A DNA stretch of 5,111 nt from an uncultured Bacteroides sp. GTDB lineage: Bacteria > Bacteroidota > Bacteroidia > Bacteroidales > Bacteroidaceae. Below the pieces are notes generated by a model. That model searched no databases, had not been told where the DNA came from, and saw nothing but the letters and a program-made list of their open reading frames with translations. Where the stretch lies: contig URWP01000201.1 in the NCBI GenBank assembly GCA_900551645.1, positions 1-5,111 of the forward strand, given 5' to 3'. Shown one piece after another: positions 1-4,751 of this stretch (position 1 is the first letter of the stretch; every line of letters begins with the position of its first letter). The position numbers and the translations under genes were made by a program.

Positions 1-71
1 GCGGTCAGTGTTTTGGGACGGGCAGCCAGTACCCATGCTTTAAAAGAATTGGGTGTAGGATTTTGTTTCAT
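1..71 (-). CDS. menA: 1,4-dihydroxy-2-naphthoate polyprenyltransferase MenA, N-terminal fragment
   Basis: Only the first 23 codons and two bases of the next are inside the window; the gene continues past position 1. The reverse-strand translation begins MKQNPTPNSFKAW and continues VLAARPKTLT. The W-x-LAARPKTL block is the characteristic N-terminal signature of MenA, just before its first membrane helix. MenA is an integral membrane prenyltransferase that attaches the polyprenyl tail to 1,4-dihydroxy-2-naphthoate, giving demethylmenaquinone for anaerobic respiration. The start at 71 is chosen because it is the only ATG before the signature, and a TAnnTTTG promoter element lies about 30 bp upstream. 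The gene diverges from the phosphoesterase gene at 216. The catalytic Asp-rich motifs lie outside the window, so the call rests on the N-terminal signature alone. Confidence 0.85.
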   Translation of the reverse strand, partial: MKQNPTPNSFKAWVLAARPKTLT

Positions 72-93
72 ATAGAAAGTCTTTATATTTTCG
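62..93 (+). promoter_or_regulatory. candidate promoter for the metallophosphoesterase gene
   Basis: A TTTG at 62-65 is followed after 18 bp by TATATTTT at 84-91, which matches TAnnTTTG in all but the last base. An overlapping alternative, TATTTTCG at 86-93, also misses one base. If real, transcription would start near 98 and give a leader of about 118 nt containing the hairpin at 168-195. The -33 box would overlap the first codons of menA on the other strand. No better plus-strand match is visible between 72 and 215, but AT-rich DNA gives near-matches by chance. Confidence 0.3.
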
Positions 94-99
94 TAGCAG

Positions 100-107
100 C
101 AAAGGTA
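100..107 (-). promoter_or_regulatory. Bacteroidota -7 element for menA
   Basis: Read on the minus strand this is TACCTTTG, an exact match to the Bacteroidota primary sigma factor -7 consensus TAnnTTTG. It sits 28 bp upstream of the menA ATG, implying a leader of roughly 20 nt. No good TTTG -33 box is present; only CTG lies at a suitable distance (plus-strand positions 130-132, 22 bp away). The -33 box is often weak in this phylum. Confidence 0.6.
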
Positions 108-167
108 GCGTTTTTTGCCTGATTATTTTCAGTCAGGAGAGAGATGAAGTCAATATAAGGGAAAATC

Positions 168-195
168 TTTTTCATCCTGGATTCCGGATGAAAAA
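168..195 (+). repeat. perfect 10-bp inverted repeat in the phosphoesterase leader
   Basis: The left arm TTTTTCATCC (168-177) and right arm GGATGAAAAA (186-195) are exact reverse complements around an 8-nt loop (178-185). The loop holds its own GGA/TCC mini-complement. The structure ends 20 nt before the ATG at 216, so in RNA it would sit close to the ribosome landing zone. The right arm is followed by A residues rather than a U tract on either strand, so it does not look like a standard intrinsic terminator. A role in translation control or as a protein-binding dyad is inference. Confidence 0.6.
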
Positions 196-215
196 ATCAT
201 CAGAAAAAAGAGCTT

Positions 216-1067
216 ATGTTTAAACGAATAAGAATGGTATTGTCTGGAGCAGTATTATTGGTAGGACTGCTCAGTTCGTGTGCCACGGCTTCCTTTTCCA
301 AATACAAAGGGGTAGGACGCATCAGACAGTATGATATTTACAATAATCAGCTTCCGGAGTCTTTCAATGGTTTTCGGATAGCCTTCGCTACCGATTTTCA
401 TTACGAAAGCCGGTTTACTGCCAAACGATTGCCGAACCTCGTGCGTGCGCTACAGTCGGTGGATGCGGATGTGTTGGTGTTGGGGGGTGATTATCGAGGA
501 AGGGAAGGAGGTAATGTGGAAGAACTTTTCAAGGCTTTGCAGCAGATTTCAACGCCTTACGGAACCTATGCGGTGATGGGAAATCACGAGCGGGGAGAAG
601 CGGATAGCCTGGCGCGAAAGGCTATGAAGGATTGTGGGGTGAAGTTGCTGGAGCATCGGGTGGATACGCTTTGGAAGGGAAATCAGTTTATCGAAATATG
701 TGGTATTCGGAATCCTTTTGACCTGAAACGGAATGGGGTATCGCCTACCTTGACCTTGAAACCAGAAGATTTTGTCGTAATGGTGACGCATACCCCCGAT
801 TATGTAGAAGATGTAGACGTATCAAATACTGATTTGGCTCTGGCCGGACATACCCACGGCGGGCAGGTGAGCCTGTTCAAGCGGTGGACACCAGCCGGTA
901 ATTTCTCTAAATATGGAAACCGTTTCCTGACGGGACTGAAACACAACAGTCAGGGCATTCCTGTTATTATCAGCAATGGGCTAGGCACTTCCCGAAAGGA
1001 TGTCCGCTTATTTACTCCCAGCGAGGTCGTACTGATCGTACTCCACGGCAGACCGGAGATGCCGTGA
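216..1067 (+). CDS. lipoprotein metallophosphoesterase, YkuE/YaeI-like
   Basis: This is a 283-aa calcineurin-like metallophosphoesterase. The N-terminus has a basic n-region (KRIR), a hydrophobic stretch (about 7-19) and a lipobox L-S-S-C with Cys22, so a lipoprotein anchored outside the cytoplasmic membrane is predicted. The complete metal-binding motif set is visible in order: D60-x-H62, GGD with D92, G-N123-H124-E, H192 in VTHTPD, and GHTHGGQ at 211-217 (H212 and H214). The terminal GHTHGGQ and the spacing resemble the YkuE/YaeI group, which includes membrane-associated phosphodiesterases and enzymes acting on UDP-diacylglucosamine-type substrates. The substrate here cannot be read from sequence. 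The start at 216 keeps the basic n-region; the next Met (codon 7) would lose it. The upstream neighbour is divergent menA. The downstream neighbour nadD is convergent with 3 bp between stops, so this gene appears to be monocistronic. Confidence 0.92.
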   Translation: MFKRIRMVLSGAVLLVGLLSSCATASFSKYKGVGRIRQYDIYNNQLPESFNGFRIAFATDFHYESRFTAKRLPNLVRALQSVDADVLVLGGDYRGREGGNVEELFKALQQISTPYGTYAVMGNHERGEADSLARKAMKDCGVKLLEHRVDTLWKGNQFIEICGIRNPFDLKRNGVSPTLTLKPEDFVVMVTHTPDYVEDVDVSNTDLALAGHTHGGQVSLFKRWTPAGNFSKYGNRFLTGLKHNSQGIPVIISNGLGTSRKDVRLFTPSEVVLIVLHGRPEMP

Positions 1068-1068
1068 G
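1041..1068. terminator. hairpin at the convergent gene junction, possible bidirectional 3' end signal
   Basis: CACGGCA at 1044-1050 is an exact reverse complement of TGCCGTG at 1060-1066, with a 9-nt loop. Allowing one bulged C, the pairing extends to CTC/GAG, giving nine pairs (1041-1050 with 1060-1068). The hairpin overlaps the stop codon of the phosphoesterase gene (1065-1067) and ends two bases before the nadD stop. There is no U tract on either side, so it is not a classical intrinsic terminator. It could still mark or protect the 3' ends of both transcripts. That role is inferred from its position. Confidence 0.4.
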
Positions 1069-1070
1069 GG

Positions 1071-1661
1071 TCATTTCCGGTAAAGATGGAGTTCCTTGAT
1101 GAGGCGGTCTACTTCCGGATGGAGGAAATAACGCATGTCTTTCCCCTCTCGGATCGCTGTACGGATAAACGTAGAACTGATTTCTAGCATGGGAGTATGT
1201 ACAGCTTTGACGCGTGGCGGTAGGGTGAATGCTCCCAGGTCATATCCCGGGCGTGGATAAATCAATACATAATGTTTTTGAAGAATCTCTTCCGGCGATT
1301 TCCAACGATCGAAAGCTACCCAGTTGTCAGCTCCGATAATCAGGTAGAAATCCCGGTCGGGATATCGGCGTGCCAGCTTATCCAGGGTATGAATGGTATA
1401 CGAAGGACGGGGCAGGTGAAATTCGAAGTCGGAAGCTTTGAAGTGCGGATATCCCTCTACGGCAGCTTGTACCAGTTGCAGGCGGAGTTCATCTTTCAGC
1501 AGATCCTGATGAACTTTGAACGGATTCAACGGAGAGACGAGAAACCATACTTCGTCTACTTCGCCGTATTCACACAGATAATTGGCCAGAGCCAGATGAC
1601 CCAGGTGAATCGGATTGAAAGAGCCTCCGAAGATTCCGGTCTTTATACGAGTTTCTTCCAT
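1071..1661 (-). CDS. nadD: nicotinate-nucleotide adenylyltransferase NadD
   Basis: This is a 196-aa cytoplasmic enzyme that joins nicotinate mononucleotide and ATP to give deamido-NAD and pyrophosphate, the shared step of de novo and nicotinate-salvage NAD synthesis. The nucleotidyltransferase signature GGSFNPIHLGH is at residues 12-22, with the HxGH pair His19/His22 that binds ATP phosphates. Further family blocks are PSYTIHTL (86-93), LIIGADNW (107-114) and the C-terminal ISSTFIR (161-167), the SSTxxR motif of the superfamily. Length is normal for NadD. The start ATG at 1661 is the only Met before the signature, and it places the first 19 nt inside the 3' end of the small membrane protein gene. 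That overlap suggests translational coupling. It is the last gene of the leftward yicC-gmk-small ORF-nadD unit and ends 3 bp from the convergent phosphoesterase stop. Confidence 0.97.
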   Translation of the reverse strand: MEETRIKTGIFGGSFNPIHLGHLALANYLCEYGEVDEVWFLVSPLNPFKVHQDLLKDELRLQLVQAAVEGYPHFKASDFEFHLPRPSYTIHTLDKLARRYPDRDFYLIIGADNWVAFDRWKSPEEILQKHYVLIYPRPGYDLGAFTLPPRVKAVHTPMLEISSTFIRTAIREGKDMRYFLHPEVDRLIKELHLYRK

Positions 1662-1825
1662 TTATAGAAATTAATGACCTGCCAGATGGCAACGAACAGC
1701 ATACCTGCCGCTATGATGTATTCTTCTTTATAGACTGCCACTACACCTACCGCTGCAGCTGCCAGTCCGATGACAACGCAGAGAATCAGCAACGTACGAA
1801 TTATTTTTTTAGGGTTTTTCGCCAT
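1643..1825 (-). CDS. small two-helix membrane protein of unknown function
   Basis: I do not recognise a named family for this 60-aa protein. It starts with a basic, cytosolic-looking segment (MAKNPKKIIR). Two strongly hydrophobic stretches follow at about residues 11-31, rich in Ala and Val, and 36-53, ending in aromatics (IWQVINFYKW). The tail is KKLV. Charged residues KEE at 33-35 form a tight turn between helices. The positive-inside rule predicts both termini in the cytoplasm. The gene is tightly packed: 14 bp after gmk and a 19-nt overlap with nadD, all on the same strand. This makes a real translated gene likely. It could be an orphan membrane peptide, or it could serve mainly to couple nadD translation to gmk. 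The ATG at 1825 is the only start that keeps the basic N-terminus. Confidence 0.75.
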   Translation of the reverse strand: MAKNPKKIIRTLLILCVVIGLAAAAVGVVAVYKEEYIIAAGMLFVAIWQVINFYKWKKLV

Positions 1826-1839
1826 GAGAGATATTTCTG

Positions 1840-2406
1840 TTATCGGTTCAGGAATTCAGTGATTACTTTCAATGCTTCGGTTTTGGCTTTTTCAAGGTCA
1901 TCGTTGACGATGACAATATCGAAGCGTGGTGCATAGCCCAATTCGAATTCGGCTTTTGCAATGCGGCTTTCAATGACTTCCGGCGAGTCTGTTCCGCGGC
2001 CGTTCAGGCGTTTGCGCAGTTCTTCTATTGAAGGTGGCTGGATGAATACCGATAAGGCACGCTCTCCGTAGTATTGCTTGATGTTGCATCCGCCTACCAC
2101 GTCTACATCGAATATTATGTTCTGCCCATCAGCCAGCTGTTTTTCTACCTGTGATTTCAAGGTGCCGTAGAAACGGTCCTTATAGACCTCTTCGTATTCC
2201 AGAAACTCGTTGTCGGCAATGCGCTGTTTGAATTCTTCCGGAGTCAGGAAGAAATATTCTACCCCGTTCTGTTCGGCGCCTCTCGGCGGGCGGCTTGTTG
2301 CTGAGATGGAGAAAGCCAGGTTCAGGTTTTGGGTTAACAGGTAATTGATGATGGTGGATTTCCCGGACCCAGAAGGGGCCGAGAAGATTATCAGTTTTCC
2401 AGTCAT
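1840..2406 (-). CDS. gmk: guanylate kinase
   Basis: This is a 188-aa cytoplasmic kinase converting GMP and ATP to GDP and ADP, needed for GTP and dGTP supply and for recycling GMP. The P-loop APSGSGKS is at residues 10-17. The GMP-binding segment runs S35-ATSRPPRG (R39, R42) through Y51 in GVEYFF, followed by E70/Y80-GTL. DVDVVGG (100-106) matches the Gmk core, and the LID-region arginines are in RLNGRGTD (133-140) and R148. The start at 2406 is preferred because MTGKLIIFSAPSG fits the usual Gmk N-terminus and length, leaving a 28-nt gap after yicC. An upstream in-frame ATG at 2445 would add 13 residues and overlap yicC by 11 nt; the added residues (MSCKNNLIHKTNL) do not look like Gmk. It is the second gene of the leftward unit. 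Confidence 0.96.
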   Translation of the reverse strand: MTGKLIIFSAPSGSGKSTIINYLLTQNLNLAFSISATSRPPRGAEQNGVEYFFLTPEEFKQRIADNEFLEYEEVYKDRFYGTLKSQVEKQLADGQNIIFDVDVVGGCNIKQYYGERALSVFIQPPSIEELRKRLNGRGTDSPEVIESRIAKAEFELGYAPRFDIVIVNDDLEKAKTEALKVITEFLNR

Positions 2407-2434
2407 AAGATTTGTTTTATGGATGAGGTTATTT

Positions 2435-3310
2435 TTACATGACATTGAGCACCTGCTCTTTGATTTGTTCCAGTTCGTCTTTCATCTGTACCACGATGTT
2501 CTGCATTTCAGCGTGGTTCGACTTGCTACCGGTAGTATTGATCTCGCGTCCCATTTCCTGAGCGATGAATCCCAGCTTCTTGCCTTGTCCGTGTCCTCCA
2601 GCCATTGTTTCGCGGAAATAGCGCAGGTGGTTGGCCAGACGTTGTTTTTCTTCGTTAATGTCTAGCTTTTCTATGTAATAGATGAGCTCTTGTTCAAGGC
2701 GGTTCTTGTCGTAATCTACGCTGATGGTTTTTTCCAGTGCGTCGGTGATGCGTTCACGAATTTTGGATACCCGCTCCTTTTCATAGACTTCGATACTTTG
2801 CAGCAGGCGTTCGATGTTGTCAATCTTTTCCGTGAATTTCTTTTCAAGAGCTTGTCCTTCTTGTTTGCGGAAATCTACCAGGTGTTGCAGTGCTTCGCCG
2901 ATAGCTTGACGGACTACGGCCCATTCTTCTTCTGCCAATTCTTGTACGTCTACACGAGTCAGTACATCCGGCATCCGCAGAAGGGTAGCGAACCAGTCCT
3001 GCGGTACGGGAATATTGTAGGTTTCGGAAATCTTTTTAATTTGGTTGTAGTAGTTTTCTACCAGTGCGGCGTTGATGGGGGTTGCTGTTTCGGCAGCATC
3101 CTTTTCTACCCACAGGCTGAAATCTACTTTTCCACGTTCCAGGGTTTGGGTGATGAGGTTACGTATTTCCATTTCCTTTTCCCGGTACAGGGGGGCGATG
3201 CGGGTAGACAGGTCCATCGCCTTACTATTTAAAGACTTGATTTCGACGTTGATTTTTTTATCTCCGAATAAGGCAGTTGCTTTGCCGTATCCGGTCATGG
3301 ACTGTATCAT
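2435..3310 (-). CDS. yicC: YicC/YloC-family protein, endoribonuclease-related
   Basis: This is a 291-aa member of the YicC/YloC family. The start MIQSMTGYGKA is the family N-terminal signature (E. coli YicC begins MIRSMTAYA), so position 3310 is preferred over an in-frame ATG at 3382, which would add 24 unconserved residues and run through the promoter region. The YicC N-terminal domain occupies roughly the first half. The C-terminal domain (former DUF1732) is marked by DINEEKQRLANHLRYF and by GKKLGFIAQEMGREINTTGS at 243-262, followed by KSN and the closing EQIKEQVLNV. The middle is rich in charged, helical, coiled-coil-like sequence. Established work on this family describes RNA binding and endoribonuclease activity or effects on small-RNA turnover in E. 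coli and B. subtilis; the role in Bacteroidota is not known to me. A yicC-gmk pairing is common across bacteria, which supports the call. First gene of the leftward unit. Confidence 0.93.
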   Translation of the reverse strand: MIQSMTGYGKATALFGDKKINVEIKSLNSKAMDLSTRIAPLYREKEMEIRNLITQTLERGKVDFSLWVEKDAAETATPINAALVENYYNQIKKISETYNIPVPQDWFATLLRMPDVLTRVDVQELAEEEWAVVRQAIGEALQHLVDFRKQEGQALEKKFTEKIDNIERLLQSIEVYEKERVSKIRERITDALEKTISVDYDKNRLEQELIYYIEKLDINEEKQRLANHLRYFRETMAGGHGQGKKLGFIAQEMGREINTTGSKSNHAEMQNIVVQMKDELEQIKEQVLNVM

Positions 3311-3329
3311 AACTAAATGTATTTTTTTG

Positions 3330-3363
3330 CAAAAGTAAAGAAAATATGGAAATGGAGTACAAA
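3330..3363 (-). promoter_or_regulatory. promoter of the yicC-gmk-nadD unit
   Basis: On the minus strand, TTTG (plus positions 3360-3363) is followed after 22 bp by TACTTTTG (3330-3337), an exact match to the Bacteroidota -7 consensus TAnnTTTG. Transcription would start near 3323, only about 12 nt before the yicC ATG at 3310. This supports the shorter yicC start, because the longer start at 3382 lies upstream of the whole promoter. Confidence 0.6.
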
Positions 3364-3379
3364 TAAAAGTGTATATTTG
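3346..3379 (+). promoter_or_regulatory. promoter of the tsaB-DUF4290-murA unit
   Basis: TATATTTG at 3372-3379 matches the -7 consensus TAnnTTTG exactly. The -33 region is poor: ATGG at 3346-3349 has the same 22-bp spacing as the opposing promoter but matches TTTG weakly. Transcription would start near 3386, giving a leader of about 18 nt to the tsaB ATG at 3404. The element overlaps the upstream part of the divergent yicC promoter. Confidence 0.6.
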
Positions 3380-3403
3380 CAAACTATCTATATAAGCATA
3401 ATT

Positions 3404-4093
3404 ATGTCTTGCATTTTACATATCGAAACATCTACGGAAGTCTGTTCCGTTTCTGTCAGTCAGGACGGTACTTCCATTTTTTCAAAAGAAGATTTCAAGG
3501 GCCCCTCGCACGCTACGTTATTGGGCGTGTATGTAGACGAAGCGTTGTCTTTTGCAGATAATCATGCCATTCCTTTGGATGCGGTGGCTGTCAGTTGCGG
3601 GCCGGGTTCCTATACGGGATTGCGTATCGGGGTTTCCATGGCGAAAGGAATCTGTTACGGGCGTAATATCCCGTTGATTGGGCTGCCTACACTAGAGGTG
3701 ATGTGCGTACCGGTGCTGTTGCATCAGGATTTGCCGGACGATGCGTTACTCTGTCCGATGATTGATGCCCGCCGCATGGAGGTGTACGCTGCTGTTTACG
3801 ACCGTGCTTTACGCGTGAAACGTGAAACAGCGGCCGATATCATCGATGAACATTCGTATATTGAGTTTTTGGATGCACATCCAGTATATTTCTTCGGTAA
3901 CGGAGCAGCCAAATGTCGGGAAAAACTGACGCATCCGAATGCACACTTTATTGAAAACATTCATCCGCTGGCTAAATGGATGTTTCCTTTGGCTGAGAAA
4001 GCGATGGCAAAAGAAGATTTTCAAGATGTGGCTTACTTTGAACCTTTCTACTTGAAAGAGTTCGTAGCTTCGGTGCCTAAGAAACTGTTATAG
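3404..4093 (+). CDS. tsaB: tRNA threonylcarbamoyladenosine biosynthesis protein TsaB
   Basis: This is a 229-aa ASKHA-fold protein, within the usual TsaB length range. The N-terminal phosphate-1-like strand is ILHIETSTEVCSVSV (residues 4-18), with Glu8 where many homologues have Asp. The diagnostic GPGSYTGLRIG block is at 66-76, followed by G-x-S-MAKG and LPTLEVM; MIDARRMEVYAAVY is another typical TsaB segment. TsaB has no catalytic role of its own. It pairs with TsaD, and with TsaE forms the complex that transfers threonylcarbamoyl from TsaC/Sua5 product to A37 of ANN-decoding tRNAs. The start at 3404 is chosen over an in-frame ATG at 3317, which lies upstream of the promoter and would add 29 residues without similarity to TsaB. 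It is the first gene of the rightward unit, 31 bp before the DUF4290 gene. Confidence 0.95.
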   Translation: MSCILHIETSTEVCSVSVSQDGTSIFSKEDFKGPSHATLLGVYVDEALSFADNHAIPLDAVAVSCGPGSYTGLRIGVSMAKGICYGRNIPLIGLPTLEVMCVPVLLHQDLPDDALLCPMIDARRMEVYAAVYDRALRVKRETAADIIDEHSYIEFLDAHPVYFFGNGAAKCREKLTHPNAHFIENIHPLAKWMFPLAEKAMAKEDFQDVAYFEPFYLKEFVASVPKKLL

Positions 4094-4124
4094 ACTGATT
4101 GAAAAGCTAAAAGTTAAGAAGAGT

Positions 4125-4733
4125 ATGGAGTATAATACCCAACAACGGAGATTACCGCTTCCCGAATATGGACGCAGCGTACAGAATATGGTGGATCACG
4201 CATTGACTATTGAAGACCGTGAAGAACGTCAGCGTTGTGCCAATACTATTGTAAACATTATGGGAGGCATGTTTCCGCACTTACGTGATGTAGAAGATTT
4301 TAACCATAAATTGTGGGATCACCTGGCTATTATGGCAGATTTCAAGTTGGACATTGATTATCCGGTGGAGGTGGTCAAGAAGGAGAGTCTGGAAGTGAAA
4401 CCGGATTGCATTCCTTATTCACAGAATAACATTCATTATCGTCATTATGGACGTTTTATTCAGGACCTGATCCAGATAGCTGTTGATTATCCGGAAGGAG
4501 AAGAACGGAAACAGCTGGTTTCCATGATTGCCAACCATATGAAGAAGGATTACTTGAACTGGAATAAGGATGGAGTGGAAGACCAGAAGATTCTGGATGA
4601 CCTGTATGAGCTTTCAGGAGGTAAGATTAAATTGTCGCCGGAGGACTTGAAACTGGTGGAACCGCGTACCTTTATTCCGCGGCGTCGTCAGATGAACAAT
4701 AACAACAATAATAATCAGCGAAGAAAATTCTAA
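4125..4733 (+). CDS. DUF4290 family protein of unknown function
   Basis: This 202-aa soluble protein matches what I know of DUF4290, a family largely confined to Bacteroidota. Its N-terminus MEYNTQQRRLPLPEYGR, then SVQNMVDHA, is typical, as is the conserved MFPHLRD-x-EDF-x-HKLWDHLAIM segment (about 46-66). An internal echo appears in the second half (HYRHYGRFIQDLIQIAV, then MIANHMK), resembling the YGRSVQNMVDHAL...IVNIMG layout of the first half, so the domain may be a duplicated helical bundle. There is no signal peptide or membrane segment. The C-terminus ends in a basic, low-complexity tail: PRRRQM, seven Asn, QRRKF. It lies 31 bp after tsaB and 18 bp before murA on the same strand, so co-expression is likely. 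Function is not known; a link to envelope synthesis is suggested only by the murA neighbour. Confidence 0.9.
   Translation: MEYNTQQRRLPLPEYGRSVQNMVDHALTIEDREERQRCANTIVNIMGGMFPHLRDVEDFNHKLWDHLAIMADFKLDIDYPVEVVKKESLEVKPDCIPYSQNNIHYRHYGRFIQDLIQIAVDYPEGEERKQLVSMIANHMKKDYLNWNKDGVEDQKILDDLYELSGGKIKLSPEDLKLVEPRTFIPRRRQMNNNNNNNQRRKF
4695..4715 (+). repeat. AAC/AAT trinucleotide run encoding seven Asn
   Basis: Seven consecutive AAC/AAT codons sit in the DUF4290 gene, seven residues before its C-terminal tail QRRKF ends. The mix of AAC and AAT breaks the repeat partly. Length change by slippage would stay in frame and only alter the tail. Confidence 0.85.
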
Positions 4734-4751
4734 CCCGATAAACGTGACATT

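Noticed and set aside
118..137. Short dyad CCTGA...TCAGG, with an alternative CTGA...TCAG pairing, between menA and the phosphoesterase gene
   Set aside because: Only 4-5 bp stems in AT-rich DNA, expected by chance; not strong enough to call a regulatory site.
549..791. 80-aa minus-strand open frame inside the phosphoesterase gene
   Set aside because: Opposite a gene with all expected catalytic motifs; no motif of its own.
1272..1667. 131-aa open frame on the plus strand antisense to nadD
   Set aside because: It lies almost wholly opposite the well-supported nadD gene, has no recognisable motif, and its residues follow from nadD codon use in the opposite frame.
1804..1810. Run of seven T (A7 on the coding strand) early in the small membrane protein gene, considered as a slippage or frameshift site
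   Set aside because: The frame is intact through Lys-Lys codons and no alternative frame gives a sensible product; seven bases is not unusual here.
2345..2665. 106-aa plus-strand open frame spanning the gmk/yicC junction
   Set aside because: It crosses two real genes on the opposite strand and shows no domain signature.
2690..3232. 180-aa open frame antisense to yicC, rich in Phe and Val
   Set aside because: It is the mirror of a charged, Glu/Lys/Gln-rich helical protein: Glu, Lys and Gln codons read backwards give hydrophobic residues. No family features or promoter.
3072..3338. 88-aa plus-strand open frame antisense to the yicC 5' end
   Set aside because: Lies opposite the conserved N-terminal coding region of yicC and reads into the divergent promoter; no independent support.
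3809..4024. 71-aa minus-strand open frame inside tsaB
   Set aside because: Opposite the conserved tsaB frame, with no motif or promoter.
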